The translations under genes and the position numbers were made by a program. Positions 35,404-42,601 of a stretch of DNA of 64,000 bases are shown here, in pieces; position 1 is the stretch's first letter, and the number at the start of each line of letters is the position of its first letter. The DNA is from an uncultured Eisenbergiella sp. (GTDB lineage Bacteria > Bacillota > Clostridia > Lachnospirales > Lachnospiraceae), in the NCBI GenBank assembly GCA_947627215.1, contig CANQVD010000007.1:1-64000 (forward strand), in the 5' to 3' direction. The notes under the pieces are model-generated. The model was given only the letters and a program-made list of their open reading frames with translations. It had not been told where the DNA came from and did no database searches.

Positions 35404-36828
35404 ATGCTGCCACAGGAATTTACGGAACGGATGCGCGGGATGCTGGGAGAGGAGTATCCGGCGTTCCAGAAAAGCTATGAGGAAAAGGGAAAACGCTCCC
35501 TGCGGTTTAATCCCATAAAGGGAGAAAAGGCGGATTTTCTGGAAAAATGTCCTTTTTCCCTTGCGCCGGTAGCCTGGGAGGAAAACGGTTTTTATTATCG
35601 GGAGACGGATCAGCCGGGGAAGCATCCCTGGCATGAGGCCGGCGTTTATTATATTCAGGAGGCCAGCGCCATGGCCCCCGCGGGCTTTCTCGCCGCAAAG
35701 CCGGGAGAAAGGGTGCTGGATCTCTGTGCGGCGCCGGGCGGGAAAAGCGCGCAGTTGGGCGCGGCGATGCGGGGAAAAGGCGTGCTGGTCTGCAACGAGA
35801 TCCATCCGGTCAGGGCGAAGACGCTTTCCGGGAATGTGGAGCGGATGGGGCTCTCCAACGCGGTGGTGACGAACGAGCCGCCCGAGCGGCTGGCGGAGCG
35901 GTTTCCGGCGTGGTTCGACGCCGTTCTGGTGGATGCGCCCTGCTCCGGCGAGGGTATGTTCCGCAAAAATGAGGAGGCCGCGGCGGAGTGGAGCCCGCAG
36001 AATGTGGAGGCGTGTGCGCTCAGACAGGACGGGATCCTGGATGAGGCGGCGAAAATGCTTATGCCCGGCGGGCGGCTGGTCTATTCCACCTGTACCTTCG
36101 CGCCCCCGGAGAATGAGGGCAGCGTGAGCCGGTTCCTTTCCCGGCACCCGGATTTTTTTCTGGAGCATACGGAAAAACGGGACGGCATGGAGGGCGGCCG
36201 GCGGGAATGGGCGGATGGCCCGACACCGGCGGGGCGGAAGGGGGAAGATCCGGATCGGACGGGACGTCTCTCTCTCTGGCCGCTGGAGGAGACCGTGCGC
36301 CTCTGGCCCCATAAGCTGGCGGGAGAAGGACACTTTGTCGCCCTGCTGCGGCGCGTCGGAACGCCGGGGAACGCTGGCCGGCGGGAATCGGCCGGAAGCA
36401 GGATCCCCCCGGCGCTGCGGGAGGCCGCCGCGGTCTGGGAGGATTTTGCCGCACAGAATCTGCGCGTTTCCCTCTCCGGCGCGCTGCAGCTCTTTGGAGA
36501 ACAGCTCTATCTGACGCCGCCTGGGCTGCCGTCCCTTGCGGGCATCCGGGTTCTGCGCCCCGGGCTTCATCTGGGCAGCGTGCAGAAGGGGCGTTTTTCG
36601 CCGGCCCATGCGCTGGCGCTTTTCCTCCTGCCCGGTCAGGTCTGCCGGACGTTTGTCCTGCCGGGCGAAAAGGCGGCCAGGGACTGGATCGCCGGTCTGA
36701 CGCTTCCCGCGGAGGGAGAAAAGGGCTGGTATCTGGTGACCGTGGACGGCTATTCTCTGGGCTGGGGCAAGCTGGCGGGGGGACAGATGAAGAACCATTA
36801 TCCCAGAGGGCTGCGCAGAAATCTCTGA
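35404..36828 (+). CDS. rsmF: 16S rRNA m5C methyltransferase, RsmF/NOP2-Sun family
   Basis: A 474-residue SAM-dependent RNA cytosine-5 methyltransferase. Residues 1-90 form the N-terminal RNA-binding part. The SAM site is VLDLCAAPGGKSAQLG (about 105-120), the first catalytic Cys lies in VDAPCSGEGMFRKN, and the second Cys in LVYSTCTFAPPENE. The C-terminal third contains the RsmF-type extra domain ending SLGWGKLAGGQMKNHYPRGLR. It begins 45 nt after the structured leader at 35236-35359. Target nucleotide is inferred from the family (C1407-type), not from sequence. Confidence 0.9.
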   Translation: MLPQEFTERMRGMLGEEYPAFQKSYEEKGKRSLRFNPIKGEKADFLEKCPFSLAPVAWEENGFYYRETDQPGKHPWHEAGVYYIQEASAMAPAGFLAAKPGERVLDLCAAPGGKSAQLGAAMRGKGVLVCNEIHPVRAKTLSGNVERMGLSNAVVTNEPPERLAERFPAWFDAVLVDAPCSGEGMFRKNEEAAAEWSPQNVEACALRQDGILDEAAKMLMPGGRLVYSTCTFAPPENEGSVSRFLSRHPDFFLEHTEKRDGMEGGRREWADGPTPAGRKGEDPDRTGRLSLWPLEETVRLWPHKLAGEGHFVALLRRVGTPGNAGRRESAGSRIPPALREAAAVWEDFAAQNLRVSLSGALQLFGEQLYLTPPGLPSLAGIRVLRPGLHLGSVQKGRFSPAHALALFLLPGQVCRTFVLPGEKAARDWIAGLTLPAEGEKGWYLVTVDGYSLGWGKLAGGQMKNHYPRGLRRNL

Positions 36829-36869
36829 CCGGCGGGACGGATTTTGCAAAACATTTGGCATTTTAAGTG

Positions 36870-36898
36870 TTTCCAGATCGGCCGATTTATGGTAATAT
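36870..36898 (+). promoter_or_regulatory. Promoter of the TPR lipoprotein gene
   Basis: TTTCCA (36870-36875), a 17-bp spacer and TAATAT (36893-36898), in the AT-rich gap after rsmF. Confidence 0.5.
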
Positions 36899-36971
36899 TT
36901 TATAGAGCGGGGTTCCTTTGAAACGCGTCCCTGAGAGGAGGGACCGTTCACGCGTCAGATGGAGAAAACAT

Positions 36972-38018
36972 ATGAAAAGAGAAAAATGGGCGGGCGCATT
37001 CTGCATCTGTTTTCTGGCCGCCGCGGCGGCAGGGTGCGGCGCGGTCTCCAGCGAAAATACCGATCAGGGCATGCAGCTCATCGAACAGATGGATTATGAG
37101 GGTGCGCTGGCCAGCTTTGAGGCGGCGACGGCGAACCGCGAGGATATGCAGATGATCTACCGCGGCCAGGGACTGGCCTATATGGGGCTGACGGATTATG
37201 AAAATGCTGTCAGGAATCTGGAACTGGCGTTGAGCTGCAGCGGCCCGGGGATCAGACAACTGGATTTTGACATAAATTATTATCTTGCCAACGCTTATTA
37301 TAAAAACGGGGAGATCAACAAGGCCATCGGCGTTTATCAGGCGATCACGGATCTGCGCCCCGAAGAGAAAACCGCCTGGTATCTGAAGGGAACGCTGGAG
37401 CTGGAGCTGGGGATGACCGAGGCCGCAAAGGCAGATTTTGACAGCGCGATCGGGGTGGACAGCAGGGATTACGACCTGTATGTGGAGATCTACAGAAGCT
37501 GTGACAGATTCGGGCAGCAGGAAATGGGCGCGGCTTATCTGCAGACCGTCCTGCAGGATGAAAATGCCAGACTTTCCGATTATAACAAAGGACGGATGAA
37601 TTTTTACATGGGAAACTATGAGGCGGCCCGGCTGGCGCTGGAGAGCGCGAAGGAGACGGGCGGCGCGGAGGCGGCCTCTCTGCTGGGGCAGACCTATGAA
37701 CAACTGGGAGATTATAATTACGCGGCCAGCGTTTACAGCAACTATCTGGAAACCAGACAGCCGGACGCTTCCATTTACAATCAGCTCGGCATCTGCCGGC
37801 TGAAAACGGGAGATTACGGGGCGGCGCTGGAGGCGTTTCAGGCGGGGCTGGCCATCGAGGGCAACACCATGACGCAGGCGCTCCGTTTCAACGAGATCGT
37901 GGCCTACGAGCATCTGGGTCAGTTTGCCCAGGCGCGGGTCGCCATGGAGCAGTATCTGAGCCTTTATCCGGACGATCAGAAGGCCCAGCAGGAATATGTC
38001 TTTCTGAAGACCCGTTGA
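36972..38018 (+). CDS. Tetratricopeptide-repeat lipoprotein
   Basis: A 348-residue exported lipoprotein. The signal peptide ends in a lipobox AAGC (Cys about residue 22). The rest is built of about eight to nine TPR units with the W/L-G-A-Y-F-A-P pattern, for example FEAATANREDMQMIYRGQGL, LTDYENAVRNLELAL, and the terminal LGQFAQARVAMEQYLSLYPD. It should scaffold protein-protein contacts on the outer face of the membrane. ATG 36972 gives a proper signal peptide; the longer frame from 36918 does not. It lies 21 nt before the SGNH gene and probably works with the SGNH/acyltransferase pair. Confidence 0.85.
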   Translation: MKREKWAGAFCICFLAAAAAGCGAVSSENTDQGMQLIEQMDYEGALASFEAATANREDMQMIYRGQGLAYMGLTDYENAVRNLELALSCSGPGIRQLDFDINYYLANAYYKNGEINKAIGVYQAITDLRPEEKTAWYLKGTLELELGMTEAAKADFDSAIGVDSRDYDLYVEIYRSCDRFGQQEMGAAYLQTVLQDENARLSDYNKGRMNFYMGNYEAARLALESAKETGGAEAASLLGQTYEQLGDYNYAASVYSNYLETRQPDASIYNQLGICRLKTGDYGAALEAFQAGLAIEGNTMTQALRFNEIVAYEHLGQFAQARVAMEQYLSLYPDDQKAQQEYVFLKTR

Positions 38019-38039
38019 GAAAACGGAGGATTGCTGACG

Positions 38040-39176
38040 ATGGAAAAGAGCGAGCGTGTTCTGACAGATCAAGGGGAAAGAGCCGGTTTCTCATACGGCC
38101 TTTTGAGAAAAAAGGGCGGGAGCCCGCTTCGGAGGCGGGCTGCTGCTGCGGCCGCGTTTTTCCTGGCCGCGCTGTTCCTGTTCGGAATGAGAGCGGAAAC
38201 GGCGTATGCGGCCGGAGCGGCGGACGGGAATACGGTGACGGATGTCTGTATGGCGATGGCGGTCGTACAGCCGGCGCGAGTCCGGTCGGGTCCGGATGTC
38301 TCCTGTCCGGTGCTGGGGATGCTGGAGGCCGGACATGCGGTGAACGTGTGCGGTCAGACGGATACGGGCTGGTATCAGATCGTTTACGGAAATGAAATCG
38401 CCTATATGAACGGGAAGATGCTGACGGAGGTTTCGGTGAGCGCGGACATGCTGACGGCGCTGGCGCAGCAGGCCGCGTTCGTAAAGCAGCTTGCGGCCTT
38501 CCAGACCCAGGCGCTGGCGGAGCAGCAGGCAGCGGCGCAGGCCCAGGCGTTGGCGGCTCAGCAGGCGGCCCAGGCCCAGGCACTGGCGGAGCAGCAGGCA
38601 GCGGCGCAGGCTCAGGCGCTGGCGGCTCAGCAGGCGGCCCAGGCTCAGCTCCCCGCGGGCAGCGGCAACGTGATTTTCGTGGGAGATTCCCGGATCGGAC
38701 AGATGGGCAATGCTGTGGGCGGGACCGCGGCGTGGCCGGGTGTAGCCTTTGTCGCCTGCTATGGGGGCGGAGCCGACTGGCTTTCCACGCAGAATGCGAA
38801 ACAGGACATCGATCAGTTCGTAACGCCCGGCTCTGTCATCATCCTCAACTACGGTGTGAACGATCTTTCCCGACACGGCGATTATATTTCCGTGATCAAC
38901 CGGTACAGCAGGGACTGGCGGGCCAGAGGAGCGACGGTGTTTTTTGCATCCGTGGGACCGGTGGCGGAGGTCAATCTTTATAACAAGCGCAACTGGGCGG
39001 TAGAGTATTTCAACAATCAGTTGAACAGCAGTCTGGAGAGCCCCATCGGCCGGATCGACCTGTACGGTTATCTGACCCTTACCGGGTATACGACGGTTTC
39101 GGACGGCCTGCACTATTCGGCGGACACCTATGCCAGAATGTTCCGTTTCCTGATGCAGAGCGTGGGGAGAGGATGA
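38040..39176 (+). CDS. Membrane-anchored SH3b-SGNH hydrolase (surface esterase / acetyltransferase partner)
   Basis: A 378-residue protein. Residues 35-60 are a signal or anchor segment. Residues about 75-135 form a bacterial SH3 domain (RVRSGPDVSCPVLGMLEAG...GWYQIVYGNEIAYMNG). An Ala/Gln-rich tandem-repeat linker of 46 residues follows, then a C-terminal SGNH hydrolase. The catalytic triad fits Ser217 in FVGDSRIGQ, Asp355 and His358 in DGLH, with the block III NYGVNDLS. I use ATG 38040 (GGAGG 10 nt upstream) over TTG 38031. It is coupled to an acyltransferase-3 gene 6 nt downstream, the usual partnership for O-acetylation or deacetylation of wall polymers. Confidence 0.85.
   Translation: MEKSERVLTDQGERAGFSYGLLRKKGGSPLRRRAAAAAAFFLAALFLFGMRAETAYAAGAADGNTVTDVCMAMAVVQPARVRSGPDVSCPVLGMLEAGHAVNVCGQTDTGWYQIVYGNEIAYMNGKMLTEVSVSADMLTALAQQAAFVKQLAAFQTQALAEQQAAAQAQALAAQQAAQAQALAEQQAAAQAQALAAQQAAQAQLPAGSGNVIFVGDSRIGQMGNAVGGTAAWPGVAFVACYGGGADWLSTQNAKQDIDQFVTPGSVIILNYGVNDLSRHGDYISVINRYSRDWRARGATVFFASVGPVAEVNLYNKRNWAVEYFNNQLNSSLESPIGRIDLYGYLTLTGYTTVSDGLHYSADTYARMFRFLMQSVGRG
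38511..38648 (+). repeat. Two 69-bp tandem repeats coding an Ala/Gln linker
   Basis: Two 69-bp units (38511-38579 and 38580-38648) differ at only a few positions and encode ALAEQQAAAQAQALAAQQ plus AAQAQ. Within each unit a shorter LAxQQAA-type repeat recurs. In-frame and likely to vary in copy number among strains. Confidence 0.85.
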
Positions 39177-39182
39177 CGCGGG

Positions 39183-40208
39183 ATGAGAGCGCGTTATGAC
39201 AATATACAGGTGCTGCGGGTGCTGGCCTGCCTGGGCGTGTTCTTTACGCACCTGGCTCCCCGGATCGGGGCGGAGGGCGGTCTCTATGCGGTCATGAATT
39301 TCGGCGCGTCCGGGGTCTACCTGTTCTTCCTGATCAGCGGCTTTCTGGCCTGCGATTCCCCTGTGCTGACGGGGAAGCTGCGCTGGCGGGAAATGCTGGC
39401 CTATTATATCAGGCGGCTGTTCCGGATCCTTCCGCTATATTATGCGCTGGTTCTGTATCAGATGGTCCTGCACACTTTTGTGCTTCGGAACGTGGCGCCG
39501 GACCCCGGCGGGCTGTACTGGGTCCGGTATTTTTTTGTGACCAGCGCGTTCATCCCGGCGCCGAATGATTTCTGGGGCAATCTGGGCGCGACCTGGACCG
39601 TCGGGCTGTTCGCGGTCTTTTATCTGTGCGCCCCTTTTCTGGTGCGGCTGGCCGGCGGCAGCGTCCGGCGGAGCCTGTGCCTGTATCTGGCCGCGCTGGC
39701 ACTTCGCTGCGTATGGGTCGGACTGGGGCTGTCAGCCTGGATGATGTTCTTTTATTATCTGCATTATTTTGTGCTTGGCATTCTGATGAAATGTCTGGCG
39801 GACAGAAAGGGATCCGCAAAGGCCGCCATAGGTCTGGCGCTTCTGGCGGCGGTGCTGCGTTTTCTCCTGTTCCTGCTCGGGCTGGAGGCGGATTTCTTCT
39901 GGCAGTTGTCCTGTCTGTACGGTGTGCTGCTGCTTTTCACCCTTCCGTTCTCCTGGGGACCGTTTTCCGAATCCCCGCTTCGGAAGGCGGTGGCGGTGCT
40001 GGATGAATACTCCTATGGGATCTATCTGATCCATGCGGCGGTGATGGAGGGCATTTCCCTTCTGCAGGCTCATGCGGCGCTGCCGGCCGCTGCGGTGCTC
40101 CCGCTTTCCGTACTCCTGACGGCGGCGGGCGCGTGGCTTTCCCGGCGCCTGATCGAAAACCCGGCGGGAAAATGGGGGAGAAAGCTTGTGGCAGCGGTCA
40201 GAATATGA
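39183..40208 (+). CDS. Acyltransferase family 3 membrane protein
   Basis: A 341-residue integral membrane acyltransferase with about ten transmembrane helices. The N-terminal RYDNIQVLRVLACLGVFFTH places the conserved Arg and the catalytic His in the usual first-helix positions. The following RRLFRILPLYY is the conserved cytoplasmic/loop motif. Such proteins carry acyl groups, usually acetyl, across the membrane to a surface acceptor. The adjacent SGNH protein probably completes transfer, in an OatA-like system split into two genes. The acceptor polymer is unknown. Confidence 0.9.
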   Translation: MRARYDNIQVLRVLACLGVFFTHLAPRIGAEGGLYAVMNFGASGVYLFFLISGFLACDSPVLTGKLRWREMLAYYIRRLFRILPLYYALVLYQMVLHTFVLRNVAPDPGGLYWVRYFFVTSAFIPAPNDFWGNLGATWTVGLFAVFYLCAPFLVRLAGGSVRRSLCLYLAALALRCVWVGLGLSAWMMFFYYLHYFVLGILMKCLADRKGSAKAAIGLALLAAVLRFLLFLLGLEADFFWQLSCLYGVLLLFTLPFSWGPFSESPLRKAVAVLDEYSYGIYLIHAAVMEGISLLQAHAALPAAAVLPLSVLLTAAGAWLSRRLIENPAGKWGRKLVAAVRI

Positions 40209-40274
40209 TACATTGGTAGGGAAAGCCGCTGTTTGAGCCGGAGCTGTGAACAGGGCGGAAAAAGGAGCGTTTTG

Positions 40275-41201
40275 ATGATTGATGTTTTAATTGAAAAAAT
40301 TCAGAAAACCGGCGCGCCCATCGTGGTGGGGCTGGATCCGATGCTGAAATTCATTCCGGGACAGATCCTTGAAGCGGCTTACGGGCAGTATGGGGAGACG
40401 CTGAAAGGGGCGGCGGAGGCGGTCTGGCGGTACAATCAGGGGATCGTGGACGCCATCTGCGATCTGGTCCCGGCGGTGAAGCCGCAGATCGCCATGTACG
40501 AGCAGTTCGGCGTGGAGGGGCTGATCGCGTTTCAGAAGACGGTGAACTATTGCAGAGAAAAGGGGCTGGTGGTCATCGGGGATATCAAGCGCGGCGATAT
40601 CGGCTCCACCTCAGAGGCCTATGCGGCGGCCCATCTGGGGAAGGTGAAGGTGGGAGGCCGGCAGTACGCGGCGTTCGATGAGGATTTCGCCACGGTGAAT
40701 CCCTATATGGGCTCCGACGGCGTGACGCCGTTCCTGAACGTGTGCCGGGCGGAAAACAAGGGGATTTTCGTGCTGGTCAAGACATCCAATCCCAGCAGCG
40801 GCGAATTTCAGGACAGGCCGGTTGACGGTCGGCCTCTCTATGAGCTGGTGGGGGAAAAGGTGGCCGAGTGGGGCAGCGCCTGCATGGGCAGCTCCTACAG
40901 CCAGGTCGGCGCGGTGGTGGGCGCCACCTATCCCGAACAGGGAAAGGTCCTGCGCAAGCTCATGCCGAAGGCCTACATCCTCGTGCCAGGATACGGCGCA
41001 CAGGGCGGAAGAGGGGCAGATCTGGTCCACTTTTTCAATGAAGACGGGCTGGGCGCGATCGTCAACTCCTCCCGCGGGATCATCGCGGCATGGCAGCAGG
41101 AGAAGTACGCGGCGTTTGGGGCGGCACATTATGCGGAGGCATCCAGACAGGCCGTGCTGGATATGCGTGAGGATATCGCCGGGGCGCTGGCAAAACGGTA
41201 A
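40275..41201 (+). CDS. pyrF: Orotidine 5'-phosphate decarboxylase, type 2
   Basis: Converts OMP to UMP, the last step of de novo pyrimidine synthesis. The protein is 308 residues, the length of the longer type-2 subfamily. VGLDPMLKF contains the first substrate Asp. DIKRGDIGSTSEAYAAAHLG holds the catalytic Lys-Asp cluster. VKTSNPSSGEFQ and VPGYGAQGG bind phosphate. The ATG at 40275 has AAAGGAG upstream; the frame open from 40233 does not match the family. It is followed by pyrE. Confidence 0.96.
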   Translation: MIDVLIEKIQKTGAPIVVGLDPMLKFIPGQILEAAYGQYGETLKGAAEAVWRYNQGIVDAICDLVPAVKPQIAMYEQFGVEGLIAFQKTVNYCREKGLVVIGDIKRGDIGSTSEAYAAAHLGKVKVGGRQYAAFDEDFATVNPYMGSDGVTPFLNVCRAENKGIFVLVKTSNPSSGEFQDRPVDGRPLYELVGEKVAEWGSACMGSSYSQVGAVVGATYPEQGKVLRKLMPKAYILVPGYGAQGGRGADLVHFFNEDGLGAIVNSSRGIIAAWQQEKYAAFGAAHYAEASRQAVLDMREDIAGALAKR

Positions 41202-41304
41202 GCAAATCCGTCGGACGGCGGAGAGCGGCGGTCCGGCGTGCCTTCTGCCCGGCCGTTCATATGCGGAAAAGAAAGACGGCGCCGTTCGGCGTGCGGAGGA
41301 AAAT

Positions 41305-41988
41305 ATGGAAAAGTATAAAGAGGAGTTCATCGGTTTCATGGTGGACAGCGATGTGCTGAAATTCGGCGATTTCACACTGAAAAGCGGGCGGAAGTCCCCG
41401 TTTTTCATGAATGCGGGGGCCTATGTGACCGGCGCACAACTGGAACGGCTGGGCGAGTATTATGCGAGGGCCATTCATGATGTGTACGGTCTGGATTTTG
41501 ACGTGCTGTTCGGGCCCGCCTACAAGGGGATCCCTCTGGCGGTGGCCACGGTCATGGCGATCAGCCGCCTCTACGGAAAGGAGATCCGCTACTGCGCCAA
41601 CCGCAAGGAGGTCAAGGATCACGGTGATAAGGGGATCCTGCTGGGGAGCGGACTGAAGGATGGGGATCGGGTCATCATCATTGAGGATGTGACCACGTCC
41701 GGCAAGTCTATTGAAGAAACCTTTCCGATCTTAAAGGCGCAGGCCGACGTGCGGATCGTGGGGCTGATCGTGTCGCTGAACCGCATGGAGCGCGGCCTTG
41801 CGACCGAAAAGAGCGCGCTGGATGAGATCCGGGAAAAATATGGTTTCGGGACCGGCGCCATCGTGACCATGGCGGAGGTGACGGCGTATTTGTACAACAG
41901 ACCGTATCGGGGCAGGGTGCTCATCGACGATACGGTGAAGGCGGCGCTGGACGCCTATTATGCGCAGTACGGCGCGAAGGCGGAGTGA
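41305..41988 (+). CDS. pyrE: Orotate phosphoribosyltransferase
   Basis: Joins orotate and PRPP to OMP, the step before PyrF. The protein is 227 residues. The PRPP-binding motif is VIIIEDVTTSGKS, and FTLKSGRKSPFFMNAGAY and GPAYKGIPLAVATV are family landmarks. ATG 41305 has GCGGAGGA upstream; the same frame open from 40822 overlaps pyrF. It lies 103 nt after pyrF. Genes for earlier pyrimidine steps are not in the window. Confidence 0.96.
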   Translation: MEKYKEEFIGFMVDSDVLKFGDFTLKSGRKSPFFMNAGAYVTGAQLERLGEYYARAIHDVYGLDFDVLFGPAYKGIPLAVATVMAISRLYGKEIRYCANRKEVKDHGDKGILLGSGLKDGDRVIIIEDVTTSGKSIEETFPILKAQADVRIVGLIVSLNRMERGLATEKSALDEIREKYGFGTGAIVTMAEVTAYLYNRPYRGRVLIDDTVKAALDAYYAQYGAKAE

Positions 41989-42080
41989 CGGCCCCCGGCG
42001 CGGGAAAAAAAGCCCTCTGAGGGCGGAGGGCCGGGATGTGCGAAGGGCCGGATAACAGGAAAGAAAGGCGGGAACGGGAT

Positions 42081-42233
42081 ATGGAAGAAAAGACATGGAA
42101 GGTAATGGGCGGCAGCGGCGCGCTGAATATCGCGGTCGGGGTGACCGTTCTGGTGATCGGGATCGTCAGCGGCGTGCTGCTCATCGTCAGCGGTGCGAAG
42201 CTTCTGGCGCGCCGGAGCAAAATTCTGTTCTGA
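42081..42233 (+). CDS. Small single-span membrane protein
   Basis: A 50-residue protein with one hydrophobic stretch (residues about 13-38; NIAVGVTVLVIGIVSGVLLI) between a charged start and a KLLARRSK tail. ATG 42081 follows GCGGGAACGGGA. It lies between pyrE and another membrane-protein gene, all co-directional. No family is recognised. Codon use matches its neighbours and the segment is a convincing helix. Confidence 0.55.
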   Translation: MEEKTWKVMGGSGALNIAVGVTVLVIGIVSGVLLIVSGAKLLARRSKILF

Positions 42234-42280
42234 GAGCGGAGCCGCAGTTGGGCCTCTGACCGTGGGAGAAGGATGAAAGA

Positions 42281-42601
42281 ATGGCTTATAAGGGGTTTAT
42301 TTTTACCGACAGGGCGGAATCGAAAAAGGGGATAATGTCGGCTTTTTTTGGCGCGCTGTCCCTGCTCTCCCTGATCCTGGCGGTCTATCTGACGTATGCC
42401 AATGAAGGAGAGGCGGCCGTCCGGTACGGGGTGGTCGGATTTCTGTGTCTGGTCTTCGCGGCCGTGGGGATGACGCTGGGAGTGCTGGCCAAAATGGAGG
42501 AGGACCGGTTTTACCTGTTCGCCTGGATCGGCATCGTGCTGAACGGGCTGACTCTGGCGGGCATTCTGGGCATTTTGTATGTGGGAGCGTATGGAATATG
42601 A
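42281..42601 (+). CDS. Small three-span membrane protein (DUF6142-like)
   Basis: A 106-residue protein with three hydrophobic segments (about 22-42, 52-72 and 80-103), the first preceded by YKGFIFTDRAESKKGIMS. That N-terminal pattern recalls small DUF6142-type proteins common in Lachnospiraceae. This is from memory and moderate. The stop overlaps the next start by 4 nt (ATGA), so it is translationally coupled to the aminopeptidase. Confidence 0.6.
   Translation: MAYKGFIFTDRAESKKGIMSAFFGALSLLSLILAVYLTYANEGEAAVRYGVVGFLCLVFAAVGMTLGVLAKMEEDRFYLFAWIGIVLNGLTLAGILGILYVGAYGI

Noticed and set aside
38491-38673. CRISPR-like array of short direct repeats.
   Set aside because: The repeats are contiguous, in frame and without spacers; they encode the Ala/Gln linker of the SGNH protein.
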